A program made the translations under genes and the position numbers. Below the pieces are notes generated by a model that was given only the letters and a program-made list of their open reading frames with translations, was not told the DNA's origin and did no database searches. This document shows positions 8,808 to 19,181 of a stretch of DNA of 64,000 bases, piece after piece. Origin of the DNA: Cohnella rhizosphaerae (GTDB taxonomy: Bacteria > Bacillota > Bacilli > Paenibacillales > Paenibacillaceae); contig NZ_JAPDIA010000009.1 in NCBI RefSeq assembly GCF_029525575.1, forward strand, positions 1,116,001 to 1,180,000, written 5' to 3'. The first letter of the stretch is position 1; each line of letters begins with the position of its first letter.

Positions 8808-9416
8808 ATGTCCATGAAGCTGCTCATCCTCGGCATCCTGATGGAGAAGGACCGGCATCCGTACGAGATCCGGCAGACGATGGTAGGTCGCAACTGGAAC
8901 TATGCGTTTAGGCTGCGCGACGGCTCACTGTACTATGCGGTGGACCAACTGCGCGCCGGCGGATTGATCGAAGCCGTCCATACCGTCCCCGTGCCGGGCG
9001 AGCATCGTCCGGACAAGACGATCTACCGCATCAACGACGCCGGCCGGCGCGAGTTCGACAAGCTGATGTATGCCCAACTCGAGCAGCCGGCGTATCCCCA
9101 GCACCCGATGATGATGGCGATGCCCTTTTTGCGCCATGCCGACCAGGGGCGCGTAGCCGAGATCGCCGGGCGGCAGCTTGCCGCCTGCGAGGACCGCATC
9201 GCTTCGCTCGAGCAGACGCTGGCGGTCAAGGGAAGCGGAATTCCGGCGAGCGCGCTGCGGATGATCGAAGGCATGCTCGCCTTCGCGCGCGCGGAGCGGT
9301 CGTGGCTGGAGACGATCGTCGACGAAGCCCGAAGCGGCGCTTACGAACAGGAGCGCGATCCATCGGGCGAGTGGGTACCCAAGGATCGGCGCACCGATCC
9401 GCCGTTGCAAGAATGA
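8808..9416 (+). CDS. PadR-family transcriptional regulator
   Basis: 202 residues. The N-terminal winged helix (MKLLILGILMEKDRHPYEI, then the recognition region LRDGSLYYAVDQL) and a wing with KTIYRINDAGRREF are typical of PadR. A C-terminal helical dimerisation domain of about 90 residues (PadR-C, including RAERSWLETIV) follows. It sits directly downstream of the efflux gene in one transcript that ends in a terminator at 9440. PadR repressors usually respond to the substrates of the pump they control. The palindrome at 7169-7184 is the likely operator. Confidence 0.9.
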   Translation: MSMKLLILGILMEKDRHPYEIRQTMVGRNWNYAFRLRDGSLYYAVDQLRAGGLIEAVHTVPVPGEHRPDKTIYRINDAGRREFDKLMYAQLEQPAYPQHPMMMAMPFLRHADQGRVAEIAGRQLAACEDRIASLEQTLAVKGSGIPASALRMIEGMLAFARAERSWLETIVDEARSGAYEQERDPSGEWVPKDRRTDPPLQE

Positions 9417-9439
9417 AGATCATGGATAAGTCAAAAAGA

Positions 9440-9482
9440 AGCCTGCGGTTGCGCCTTGAAGCGCGACGGCAGGCTTTTTTTT
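9440..9482 (+). terminator. Terminator after padR-like gene
   Basis: A long hairpin with two stems (AGCCTGC/GCAGGCT and GTTGCGC/GCGCGAC) separated by one mismatch, and a T8 run. Confidence 0.9.
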
Positions 9483-9694
9483 GGATTCGTGCGGAAGCGA
9501 AGCGCCTTGTGCGGGGGAGCTGCGCGAGGTGCCGAAGGCGGCGACAGATTCGTTTTAAGCGCATATTCAGGTTGCGTTCATAGGCGTCTCAGCCGGCCGC
9601 GCTATTGTATTCCTTGTACATAACGTTCGAACGATCAATTGGAAAGATCAATTGGAACGATCATCCATACGGTCACAGGGAGGACTAACGGTTT

Positions 9695-11441
9695 ATGAGG
9701 AATTTAAAGGTGAGGGCCAAGCTCGGCATCCTTATCGTCATCGCGCTCGCCTTTATTCTTGTCGTCGGGATCGGCGGCAATCAAATGACCCAAACGATGG
9801 CGGGCAACGTGGAGGACAGCTATAAGGAGAGCCTGCTGCCGCTCTCCTGGCTGCGACAGATCCAGACCAACGAAAGGTCGATCGACGCTTACACGCTGGA
9901 GCTGATGCTGATTTCGGATGCGGCCGGGCGCCAGGCCAAGCTTTCGAAAATTCAGCAGCTGCTGAGCGGGACGGACGCGCTGATCGATCAATACGCTTCG
10001 GCTGTAAAGGATTCCGCGATGTTGTCGGAGCTGGCTGAATACAAGCAACTGCTGACTTCCTATCGCGACGTTCAGGCGAAGGCCGGCGGGCAAGCGCTGC
10101 AAGGCGACGGAGAGGGCGCATACGCCATCTATGCAGACGATACGGACGATCTGCGCGAACAAATGACGGAAGCATTGGCCGCGTTGGCCGAGCAGACGCA
10201 GCAAGCTGCGGACGATATGTACGCGCAAAGCAAAAACGATGCTCGGATGAACGGCTATGTAACCGTGGCTATGATCGCTGCGGCGCTGGTTCTGCTCAGC
10301 GTCGTGTCGTGGCTTGTGAGTCGCGCCATTACGAAGCCGCTCGGCGCGCTGAGAGAATGGATGAAGCGGGCGGCGGCGGGGGATATGACCGTCAGCGGGG
10401 GATTATCGCTCCGCGGACGAGATCGGCGATCTGACCCGCTCGTTCAACGACATGATCGCCGGCATCCGGGAGCTCGCGGCCAAGGCGAGCGACGGCGCGG
10501 GGGCGCTAGGCGGCGCGTCGGCACGCATGCAGGGATACGTCGGGAGCTCTTCGGACGCCGCCGAGCGGATCGCGATCGCCGCGGGGCAGCTCAGCGCGGG
10601 CTTCCAGGCGCAAAACGACGCGGTAACGGGCCTCACCGAAGCGACGGGCAGGATGGCCTCGCTGCTGACGGGGGTCGAATCGGACAGTTGCCAGGTCCGG
10701 GCGATGTCCGAAGAGGCCGCAACCGCCGGCGCTAAGGGGCTTGAAGCGGTAAATGCGGCTATGCGGCAAATGGAGGAGATCCAGCGGAGCGTATCCGAGA
10801 CGCAGGCGACGATCCGCGAGCTCGGCGAAAGGTCCGACGAGATCGGCTTCATCGTCACGACGATCGAAGAGATGGCGAATCAGACCAATCTGCTTGCTCT
10901 GAACGCGACGATCGAGGCCGCCCGGGCGGGAGAAGCGGGGCGGGGCTTCGCGGTCGTGTCCGATGAGATCCGCAAGCTGGCGGACGACGCCTCGCGCGCT
11001 TCCCGTCGAATCGCAGAGATGGTCAAGAGCATCCAGCAGGAGACGGGACGCGCGTCGTCTGCGATGGATGAGGAAGCGGAGCGCGTCCGAACGGGCGTCG
11101 ACCGCACGGGGCAAGCGGCGGAGTCGTTTCGCGCGATCGAGCGGGCGATCCGCGGCGTCATGCAGAAGCTGGCCGAAGTCGCCGATTCTTCAACCGAGGC
11201 GATGGATTCCTCCCTGCACGTGGCGGGCAGCATGAAGCTGTTCAGCGCTTTTTCGGCAGAAGGCGTCGCGGGCATTCAGCAGATGTCCGCCGAGAGCGAT
11301 AGCCAGAGCCGCGTGATGAGAGAGGCGGCGGCGTCCGTCGATGACCTCAATCTGCTCGCCGCCGAGCTTCGATCCGCGATCGGCAGATTCGAGCTGGGCG
11401 ATACGGAAGCGTCCGCGGAGCGACCGGCTCAGCAATTTTAA
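9695..11441 (+). CDS. Methyl-accepting chemotaxis protein
   Basis: About 581 residues after correction. An N-terminal membrane helix (residues 10-30) is followed by an extracytoplasmic four-helix-bundle-type sensor domain (about 30-185), a second membrane helix (about 190-215), a HAMP domain and the signalling domain with its conserved tip (EEMANQTNLLALNATIEAA). One G too many in the run at 10397-10401 breaks the HAMP region; without it the text reads VSGDYRSADEIGDLTRSFND. The protein senses an external signal and controls CheA. The ligand is unknown. A standalone cheX lies 2.6 kb downstream. Confidence 0.9.
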
Positions 11442-11515
11442 CGGCACGAAGGAGAAGCGCCCTGCCCGCGTCGAATTGAAGAGGAGGCATAATTCAGACA
11501 GAAGAGGGCGATGCG

Positions 11516-12784
11516 GTGCTGGACGATAAGAAAGCGATACGCGCTTGGATGATGTACGACTGGGCGAACTCGGCGTTTGCGACGACGATCATGGCGGCGG
11601 TCATGCCGATCTACTACGCCGGCGTCGCGGCTGGCGGGCTGGAGGACGGCAGAGCCACGTCGTATTGGGGGTTTACGCAGACGGCAGCGGCGATCGTCAT
11701 CGCCGTACTTTCGCCGCTGCTGGGGGGCGATCGCCGACCGCTCGGGCGGCAAAAAACGGTTTCTCGGTTTTTTTCTCGCTGCTTGGCGCGGCGGCGTGCA
11801 TCGGCATGGCGTTTATCGGCGAAGGCGACTGGCTCGCGGCTTCGGCCCTCGTCATCGTCGGCATGATCGGCTTCGGAATGGGCGGCACTTTTTACGATGC
11901 GCTGCTCAACGACGTGGCTTCGCCCGCGATGCGTGAGCGCGTCAGCGCGAAGGGCTACGCGATGGGGTATCTGGGCGGCGGCGTGCTGCTCGCGATCAAT
12001 CTCGCGCTCATCATCGGTTATAAAGCGTTCGGCTTCAAGGATTCAGCCGGCGCTTCGCAGGTTTCCTTCGCCATGGTCGGCGTCTGGTGGGCCTTATTTT
12101 CCATCCCGCTCTTCAGGCGCGTGCGCGAAGCGGAGGGCGTGCCGGGCAAGTCGGCGGCGGACAGCGTGCGCGAGGGCGTATCCAGGCTCGGACAGACGTT
12201 CCGCAGCATCCGGCGCTATCCCGAGCTGTTCAAGTTTATGGTCGCTTACTGGTTTTTCTTCGACGGCATCAATACGATCATCGTCATGGCGACCAGCTAC
12301 GGCACCGACATCGGCCTGGATCAAAACGCGTTGATCGGCGCGCTGCTGCTTACGCAGTTCGTCGGATTCCCGGCGACCTGGCTGTTCGGACGGCTGGCGG
12401 ATCGGATCGGCGGCAAAAAAGATGCTGTACGGCGCGCTGTCGGTATACGTAATCATCGTGGTGCTAGGCTACCTCATGACGAACGAATATCATTTCTTCG
12501 CGCTCGCGCTGCTCGTCGGGCTCGTCCAGGGCGGCGCCCAGTCGACGTCGCGGGCGATCTACAGCCGGCTCATCCCGCCGGGGCGCACCGCGGAATTCAA
12601 CGGCTTTCTGAGCTTCACGAGCCGCTTTTTCTCCTTCGGCGGCCCGCTCGTCTTCGGCATCGTCGGCGTGCTCACGGGCTCAAGCCGCGCGGCGCTGCTC
12701 GCGATCGCCCTCTTTTTCCTCGCCGGCATCGCGCTGCTCGCCCTGGTGAAGCTGGAGAAGGGCTGGCGCGAAGCGGTGGAGTAA
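11516..12784 (+). CDS. MFS transporter of the UMF1/Atg22-like type
   Basis: About 421 residues after correction, 11-12 membrane segments. The opening AWMMYDWANSAFATTI is the signature of the UMF1 (Atg22-like) branch of MFS, whose bacterial members are thought to move sugars, peptides or amino acids. Three one-base overcalls break it: G6 at 11722-11727 (LLGAIADRSGGKKRFLG), T7 at 11768-11774 (GFFSLLGAAAC) and A6 at 12415-12420 (RIGGKKMLYGALS). The start is GTG 11516. I see no regulator next to it. The function is a family-level call only. Confidence 0.8.
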
Positions 12785-12860
12785 TGCGAATTCCGGCGGC
12801 CCGGCGTTACGCGATTCGGCAGAACCGGCAAGCACGAATCGGCGATCCGGCGATTCGCGG

Positions 12861-13803
12861 TCAGACGACCGGGTCCGCGTACGTGATCCAGGCGCTGCCG
12901 CAGGGCAGGCCCGTCTCGTAGGAGACGTTGCCGACGCGCGACTCGAAGTCGGCCTTCGCTGACCGGGCTTCGCCGTCGTTCCTTGCGCCAAGCCAGCGCA
13001 GGCCGGCGGCGAGCGTCCGGCTGCCGTCTTCGAGGGCGCTGTCCCATAGATCGTACACGCTCTCCTGACGAATCCGCGTCCGGTCGACCGGATCGGTCCA
13101 CCCGCTGCGCCTCGCGTTCAGCACGTCCCAAGGGGGGATTGTCCTTGGCGGCGAAAAAGGGGCGAGCATCCCGAGCGTCAGCTTGCTTTTCCAGCCGCGG
13201 GGGATCGAAGAAAAGGCGCTGCGCGGCGGCAAACTGCCGCACGGACGCATCGAGCCTATCGGCGGTCAGCTCGCCGGCGAGCCCGGGGTAATATTTGCAG
13301 GTTAGCGCGATCAAAATATTCGCCGTGCCTCCGGGCAGCTTGCCGCCCGTGTCGATCTCCTTCGATACGGGCGTTTTTCCCGTATGGATGCCCGCCCGGC
13401 GCCACATGACGACCGAATCCATGGCGGTCTCGAACTGCTGATGCTTCCATTTGCCGAAGCCTGACAGGCTGAATACATAGGGATGCACATGCCGGTCCAG
13501 CACGTGATGCAGCAAGAAGCCCGCAGCATATGCTTCGGCCTCCGCATCTTCCGCGCGCTTGCGGACCGCGTCGAACAAGTCGATCAGAAAAGGCCCGCAC
13601 GAAACGTTGTGAAGCAGGGTACCCAAACGGTTGGCGGGCGTTCGCGAACGCTGCCAGGGCAGGAAATGGTCATAAAACAAAAAATCGGGACCTTGGCAGC
13701 CGAGCTGAAAGGCGGTTCGCTGCGGGGGCTCGGTCATATAAGGAAGCCGAAGCGCTTCTGCGAGCTCTCGGCCGAATTGGATGTGAGCCCATAAATTTGG
13801 CAT
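12861..13803 (-). CDS. Zinc-dependent phospholipase C family protein
   Basis: About 313 residues after correction. The N-terminus (MPNLWAHIQFGRELAE) and a histidine-rich helix (LLHHVLDRHVHPY, residues about 90-105) match the Zn-dependent PLC fold, in which His and Asp side chains bind zinc. An upstream LGCQGPDFLFYDHF segment supplies further conserved residues. The frame shifts at the run at 13199-13203; beyond it the tail reads RGWKSKLTLGMLAPF and ends SAWITYADPVV. Between about 13130 and 13160 two compensating run errors are possible (KDNPPWDVLN would read better). There is no signal peptide, so it is probably cytosolic. The substrate is unknown. Confidence 0.75.
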
Positions 13804-14048
13804 GCTGATCCTCCATAGGTGCTGTGGAACTGCGACTAAGTTTCCGTTTTTTAGTCGTTTTTCGACAGGGTCTTTTGGACTATTATCCTTCGAAAGTACC
13901 GCGATTTAACGAAAATAAGTATACTTGTCCTACTTATTTAAGTATAATGATGGCAACGAGGCAAGAGAAGCGGTATTTTGTCGAAATGACGCGCAGACAA
14001 CGAGTTCCGGCGTTACAGAATCGGCTCGCAAGGAGGCATCGCTCGCGA

Positions 14049-14507
14049 ATGAAGGCTGAATATATCAACCCATTCCTGGAATCGGCCCGTATGGTCATCG
14101 AGCAAATGGTTCAAATTCGGCCCAGCACCGGCCAGTTGGCGGTGAAGGACATCCAGTTCGTGGACAATCACGTGTGGATTCAGATCGGGCTTACGGGCCA
14201 TATGAGCGGCGATATCGTATTCGGTTTGAGCGAATCGGTCGCGCTCAAGATCATATCCGCGATGATGGGCGGATTCGCCATTACGGAGATCGACGAGATG
14301 GGCAAGAGCGCCATCTCCGAATTGGGGAACATGATCAGCGGCAACGCATCGACCATTTTGTTCAACCAGGGCGTTCATGTCGATATTACGCCGCCGCGCG
14401 TCGTTCATTCGATGCTGGAGAGCCACGGGGAGACCCGCCGCGCGCTGGCGGTGCCGCTCATCATGGACGGGATCGGCGAGATGGAGATTCAGGTATTGAT
14501 CGCTTGA
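14049..14507 (+). CDS. cheX: CheX, CheY-P phosphatase-like chemotaxis protein
   Basis: 152 residues, normal for CheX. The protein has the alternating CheC/CheX fold and the expected phosphatase helix ISELGNMISGNAST, in which a Glu and an Asn (ELGN) act on CheY-phosphate. It lies alone between a convergent phospholipase-like gene and a terminator. ATG 14049 is preceded by aaggagg at 12-nt spacing, a little long. The AT-rich upstream region contains a TATAAT at 13943 and an inverted repeat (ATAAGTA...TACTTAT at 13915-13937). It would adapt or end the response set by the chemoreceptor upstream and by others. Confidence 0.9.
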   Translation: MKAEYINPFLESARMVIEQMVQIRPSTGQLAVKDIQFVDNHVWIQIGLTGHMSGDIVFGLSESVALKIISAMMGGFAITEIDEMGKSAISELGNMISGNASTILFNQGVHVDITPPRVVHSMLESHGETRRALAVPLIMDGIGEMEIQVLIA

Positions 14508-14572
14508 TTCGCACGGTTCCGGTTCTCCGGTCTGCGCGTCATATCGCCATACCGCACGATATGCTACAATAA

Positions 14573-14598
14573 GGAAGCCCCGCAGGGGGCTTTTTTTG
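14573..14598 (+). terminator. Terminator after cheX
   Basis: Short stem AAGCCCC-GCA-GGGGGCTT followed by T7. Confidence 0.85.
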
Positions 14599-15378
14599 TT
14601 CACGTTTCAGAACGTATATCATCGCGGGGAAAGCACGGGCTTGACATGCTAATCTGACGGCGACATATTCGGGAAGGCAAGCGGGTTGGAGCAAATGAGA
14701 CCTGCGGGCCAGCGGTTAAAAGCAAGTTAGACAGAGGGCAGTTGGCATAGGAAATAGCGCAGGGGGGATCGGACATAGGGCATGGGCACCAGGAAGCAGG
14801 GCATGGGGCACAGGACTCGGCCACAGGACTCGGCCACAGGACCCGGAGCCGGCCATCTGTCATCGGATACAGGGCGCCGGACGCCGAGCCCGGATTCCGG
14901 GCGTCGGATGCAGGATATCCGACACCGGCCGCAGGACCCGACCACCGGACCCGACCACCGGACCCGACCACCGGACCCGACCACCGGACTCGACCACCGG
15001 ACCCAACCACCGGACCCGACCACCGGACCCGACCACCTGGCATCGGACACAGGAGACGCTATTTCGTAAAAAACCGTCCAGATCGTGATGTTGCGGACTG
15101 GAGGGACGTTATTTACTTGAATCATGCCTAAAAAAGGCCGGCAGCCTCGAATAGCGGCCCCTGTGTCCGCAAGCGGGCCGCGAATCGCGATTCGAACAAA
15201 AATAACGGCTCTTTGGTCCGTCCACTGCGCGCTACTATGCGCCAATGTGAATAACAAGAGCCCTCGGGCGGCCATTTTACGCTCAAACCAAATGGAGGGC
15301 GCTGCTTGAAATTTAGGCGCCGATAAATTGCCCCGCAGCGGTCGGACGACCGAACCTGCGGGCGGCGGAGAAGGGGGA
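14599..15378 (+). other. 780-bp gene-free interval with low-complexity DNA
   Basis: I see no credible gene here. ORFs that cross it on either strand are products of the repetitive, stop-poor sequence (translations of Thr, Gly, Pro, Asp and Arg only) and have no ribosome site. The first part is a degenerate run of ggacNcgg-like words, then the 13-bp tandem array at 14935-15038. From 15060 to 15310 the sequence is unique, with AT-rich stretches and no clear signal. The SDR gene promoter is probably at the right end. Confidence 0.6.
14935..15038 (+). repeat. 13-bp tandem repeat array (about 8 copies)
   Basis: Unit gacccgaccaccg repeated about eight times with single-base variants. The copies touch without spacers, so this is a minisatellite and not a CRISPR array. 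It lies in an intergenic region and does not keep a coding frame. Confidence 0.85.
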
Positions 15379-16171
15379 ATGGCTATGTCTTCCATCGAAC
15401 TGCGAGGCCGCATCGTGCTCTTGACCGGCGCTTCGAGCGGGATCGGCGCGTTGGCGGCTCGGATGCTTGCGGAGCGAGGCGCGGTGCCGGTGCTGGCCGC
15501 CCGTTCGGCGGACAAGCTGGCCGCCGTGTCGGCCGGCATTCGGGGCGAGCACGCGGTATTCGGCTGCGACGTGCGGAGCGCGGCTTCCGTCGACGAGACC
15601 GTCGCGCGGACGCTCGAGCGCTACGGTCGCATCGACGCTTTGGTGAACAATGCGGGATACGGGGGATTTTCTTCCCTTCGAGGAGACGGACCTGGCGCGG
15701 TTTGAAGCGATGATGGACGTCAACTATATGGGTACGGTGCGATTTTGCAAGGCCGTGTACCCTTCCATGAAGCGGGCCGGGGCCGGCCACATCGTTAACG
15801 TCGCCTCGATCGCGGGCAAGATCGGTACGGCCAAGGCGACCGGCTACGCCGCCTCGAAGCACGCGGTGTTGGGCTTTACCAATTCGCTGCGGCAAGAGCT
15901 GCGCGGCAGCGGCATCCGGATCTCCGCGCTCAATCCGGGACCGATCGATACGCCGTTTTTCGACCGGGCCGATCCTGGAGGTACGTACAAGCGCAATATC
16001 AAGCGGTTTCTGATGCAGCCGGATACGGTAGCGAAGGCATTGGTGCGGCTGCTGGCAACAGGTAAGGCGGAGCGCGATCTGCCGTGGGTGTCGGCGGCCG
16101 GCGCGAAGCTGATCCAGCTGTTCCCGGTGCTGACGGCGGGCGTCGCCGCGCGTTTGCTGAACAAGAAATGA
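15379..16171 (+). CDS. Short-chain dehydrogenase/reductase (SDR)
   Basis: About 263 residues after correction. It shows the classical SDR motifs: cofactor glycine motif TGASSGIGALAA near residue 15, NNAG, the catalytic Ser in NVASIAG, YAASK (Tyr and Lys) and NPGPIDTPF. The frame shifts at the G5 run at 15661-15665; without the extra base the text reads NNAGYGDFLPFEETDLARFE. The sequence resembles the DltE/YqjQ-type oxidoreductases of Bacillales, with unknown substrate. It is 40 bp upstream of a DEAD-box helicase and may share its transcript. Confidence 0.85.
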
Positions 16172-16211
16172 CGACGGCGCCGATCGGCGCCGCCGCAAAG
16201 GAGAATGAACG

Positions 16212-18220
16212 ATGTCGGAAGAGCAGATCGAACGCGGGCAAGATCGCGAGGAGGCTGTAGCCGAGGAACGGACCGAGGATAAAGGGGCCCCAAATCGCGC
16301 CGCGGTTGAAGCTGGAGCAAGCGCCGAAGCAAATCCCGGTGCAGGCACCAAAGAAAAGGTTGACGCAAGCGCCGAAGCAAAGGCCGAAGCAAACGCCGAA
16401 GTCGCGGAAAAGCGCACGTTTAGCGATCTCGGGCTCGGGGCGGAGCTGACCGGCGCGCTTGCCGAGGCGGGCATCCTGGAGCCGACTTCGGTGCAGGCGG
16501 GCGTCATTCCCGAGCTGCTGGCCGGGAGAGACGGCGTGCTGCGGTCCCCGACGGGGTCGGGCAAGACGCTGGCGTACCTGCTGCCTCTGCTGCAGCAGGT
16601 GGACGCTGCCAAGCGCGAAACGCAGGCCGTCGTAATCGCGCCGACGCAGGAGCTGGCGATGCAGATCGTGCGCGTATCTGAAAAGTACGGCGAGCCCTTG
16701 GGCGTCAAGACGGTCGCCTTGATCGGGGGCGCGGCGCTGTCGCGGCAGCTCGATCGCATGAAGGCCAAGCCGGCGATCGTCGTCGGCACGCCGGGCCGAA
16801 TCCGCGAGGTCGCCTCGCTTCGCAAGCTGCCGCTTCAGGCGGTCCGCCATGTCGTCGTCGACGAGACCGATCGCGTCTTTTCGCTTGGGGGGCAAGAGCG
16901 ACGTCGAATTCGTGCTGAAGGGCGCGTCCAGAGACCGGCAGACGGTGTTCGTGTCGGCGACGCGCTCGGATACGATGCGAGCCGCCGAGGCCAAATGGCT
17001 GCGCGATCCGTGGGAGACGACCGTCCGCCAGGAGCAGGAGCCGGGTCTGCCGCAGACGATCGAGCATCTGTACCTGGTCAGCGACCCGCGGGACAAGATC
17101 GATCTGGTGCGTCGGCTCGTGCGCACGCTGAAGCCTGCCTCGACGCTGCTGTTCGTGAACGACATCGAACGGATCGGCGAGCTGCTCGCCAAGCTGCGGT
17201 TCGAAGGCTTCGCGGTAGATGCGCTCTACGGAGATACGCCGGGACGGGAGCGGGGAGAGGTGCTTCGCAAGTTCCGCGAGGGGAAAACGAAGCTGCTGGT
17301 CGCGTCCGACGTGGCCGCACGCGGTCTGGACGTGCAGGAGCTCGCGCTCGTACTGCAGTTCGAGCCGGCGCTCGACGCGGATCATTACGTGCACCGCGCG
17401 GGCCGCACCGGCCGGATGGGCAGGAGCGGGACGTCGATTACGATCGTGACGCCCAAGGAGCAGTTCATTATGGACAAGCTTGGCAAGCAGCTGCGCATCG
17501 AGATTCGCGAGCGGCGCCTGGCGCGAGGCAAGCTCGAAGCCGTGAAGAGCGATGCGAAGCGAGAGGCGTTGCTGCCGGACGCCGGCGAACGGTCGCAAAT
17601 GAACGGTGGCGCAGGCTTTCAGTCGAAAGGAGCGGCTGGCGCCCGGACGAAAGGCGGCGCAGGCGTCCAGGCTAAAGGCGCTCCAAGCGTTCAGGCGAAA
17701 AGCGGCGGGGCAGCGCAGGCTCGCGGCATGGGGGGGCGCGAGCGGAACGGCGGCTCATAAGCGCGTCCCGGGCGGTCCGGCGACGGAGGCCGGTGCGCAG
17801 AAGCCGGGCGCTGGACACCAAGCCGGAGCCGAGCATCGGGCAGGCGGTCGGCCGGGAGCCGAGTCGAGGAGCGGCGGCGGACCGAAGCGGACGATCGCCG
17901 GCGAAGCGAAGCGGGCCGGCGGCGTCGATGGACGCGAACAGCGGCCGCAGGCGCGAACCGCGCGCGAACCGGCTCGCGCGCAGAGCGGTGGGCAGGCGCG
18001 CACGCAAGCTGCCGGCGCGAATGAGGCGGGCACCGCGAGGCGGGACGTGGCAGCCTCAGGCGCGCAAAAGACCGGCAAAGGCGGCGGCAAGGCAGCGCCG
18101 CCCGCGCGTCCGGCCGCCAAGGGCAAGGTCAAGCAGGATCGGGAGCGCGACAGCAAAAATAAAGGGGCGCCCCGCTGGCTGAAGGAAAAGCGGGCGAACA
18201 ACGCTCCGCCAACCGAATAG
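16212..18220 (+). CDS. DEAD-box RNA helicase with extended N- and C-terminal low-complexity regions
   Basis: About 668 residues after correction. An acidic, Ala/Glu-rich N-terminus (residues 1-70) precedes the helicase core: Q motif (EPTSVQAGVIP), PTGSGKT, PTQELAMQ, GTPGR and VSATRS. Motif II reads VDETDR where DEAD is usual, so the last two DEAD residues are replaced. Domain 2 has ARGLDVQ and HRAGRTGRMGR. A long Gly/Ala/Lys/Arg-rich tail ends KGAPRWLKEKR, a common end in Paenibacillaceae helicases. Two overcalls interrupt it: G6 at 16887-16892 and G7 at 17730-17736. The second one hides about 160 residues of tail. It probably remodels structured RNA, for example during ribosome assembly or in the cold. 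Confidence 0.85.
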
Positions 18221-18237
18221 AGGACCGCCTCCGTAAG

Positions 18238-18286
18238 AACGGGGCGATGCGGATGCCCATGCCGCATCGCCCCGTTTCCATTTTTT
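18238..18286 (+). terminator. Terminator after the helicase gene
   Basis: A perfect 15-bp stem (aacggggcgatgcgg and complement) with an 8-nt loop, then tttccatttttt. Confidence 0.85.
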
Positions 18287-18395
18287 CCGTTTTTGCGCCA
18301 ATCCGGTCGTTGCCCGCGTTCCCGCAGAGATGCAAGCGTACCGCAGCTTCGCTATAATGAAGAGATATCCGTCCATCCGAGGAGGTTGCGAACCG

Positions 18396-19181
18396 ATGGC
18401 AACCGCGTTAACGCTAGACAAGCTGACAGGCGGCTACAGCGCGCGCAAGCCCGTCCTTCACGAGGTCAGCTTCGATATACGGCCCGGAGAGATGATGGGC
18501 CTGATCGGTCTGAACGGCGCGGGCAAGAGCACCGCCATCAAGCATGTATTGGGGCTGATGCTGCCGCAATCGGGCGAAGTGCGGGTCGCCGGCCTGCGGC
18601 TAGCGGACGATCGCGAGCGCTACAGGTCGTCGTGCGCATACGTCCCCGAGCAGCCGTCGTTATTTCCGAACTTGACCGTGTCCGAGCATTTGCGCTGGAC
18701 GGAGACGGCTTACGGGCTGGACGCCCGGACGGCTGCCCAAAGGACGGAAGCGCTCGCCGAGACGTTTCGCATGAAGCATGCGATGGGCGCTTTGCCCGGG
18801 ACGTTGTCCAAAGGCATGCGCCAAAAGGTCATGCTGATGAACGCCCTGCTCGTCTCCCCGCCGCTGCTCATTATCGACGAGCCTTTCCTGGGGCTCGACC
18901 CGCTGGCGACGCGCGCGCTCGTCCAGGCGCTTAACGAGGCGAGAGCGGCCGGATCGGCGATTCTGCTCAGCTCGCATATTTTACCTGCGCTCGAGCGCAA
19001 TGCGGACCGGGTCGTCGTCCTGCATCAGGGACGCATTCTGGCCGGCGGAACGCCGGAAGAGGTCAAGCAAGCCGCAAACGCCGGAGGCCGCGACTATACG
19101 CTGGACGACGCGTTCGAGCGATTGATTCTGGCAGCCGACGAGAAGGCCGCGCCGCCGGAAGGAGGCGCCGGCCGTGGCTGA
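18396..19181 (+). CDS. ecsA: ABC transporter ATP-binding protein EcsA-like
   Basis: 261 residues. Walker A GLNGAGKST, a signature of the LSKGMRQK type, Walker B LLIIDEPFLGLD and SSHIL are present. The overall text is close to EcsA of Bacillales, whose partner EcsB is encoded next. ATG 18396 follows gaggagg. A TATAAT lies at 18353-18358 with only a weak -35. EcsAB affects protein secretion, regulated proteolysis of anti-sigma factors and competence in B. subtilis. The transported substrate is unknown. Confidence 0.9.
   Translation: MATALTLDKLTGGYSARKPVLHEVSFDIRPGEMMGLIGLNGAGKSTAIKHVLGLMLPQSGEVRVAGLRLADDRERYRSSCAYVPEQPSLFPNLTVSEHLRWTETAYGLDARTAAQRTEALAETFRMKHAMGALPGTLSKGMRQKVMLMNALLVSPPLLIIDEPFLGLDPLATRALVQALNEARAAGSAILLSSHILPALERNADRVVVLHQGRILAGGTPEEVKQAANAGGRDYTLDDAFERLILAADEKAAPPEGGAGRG

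Noticed and set aside
14727..15539. Minus- and plus-strand frames across the 13-bp minisatellite
   Set aside because: Low-complexity translations, no ribosome site, and overlap with the SDR gene.
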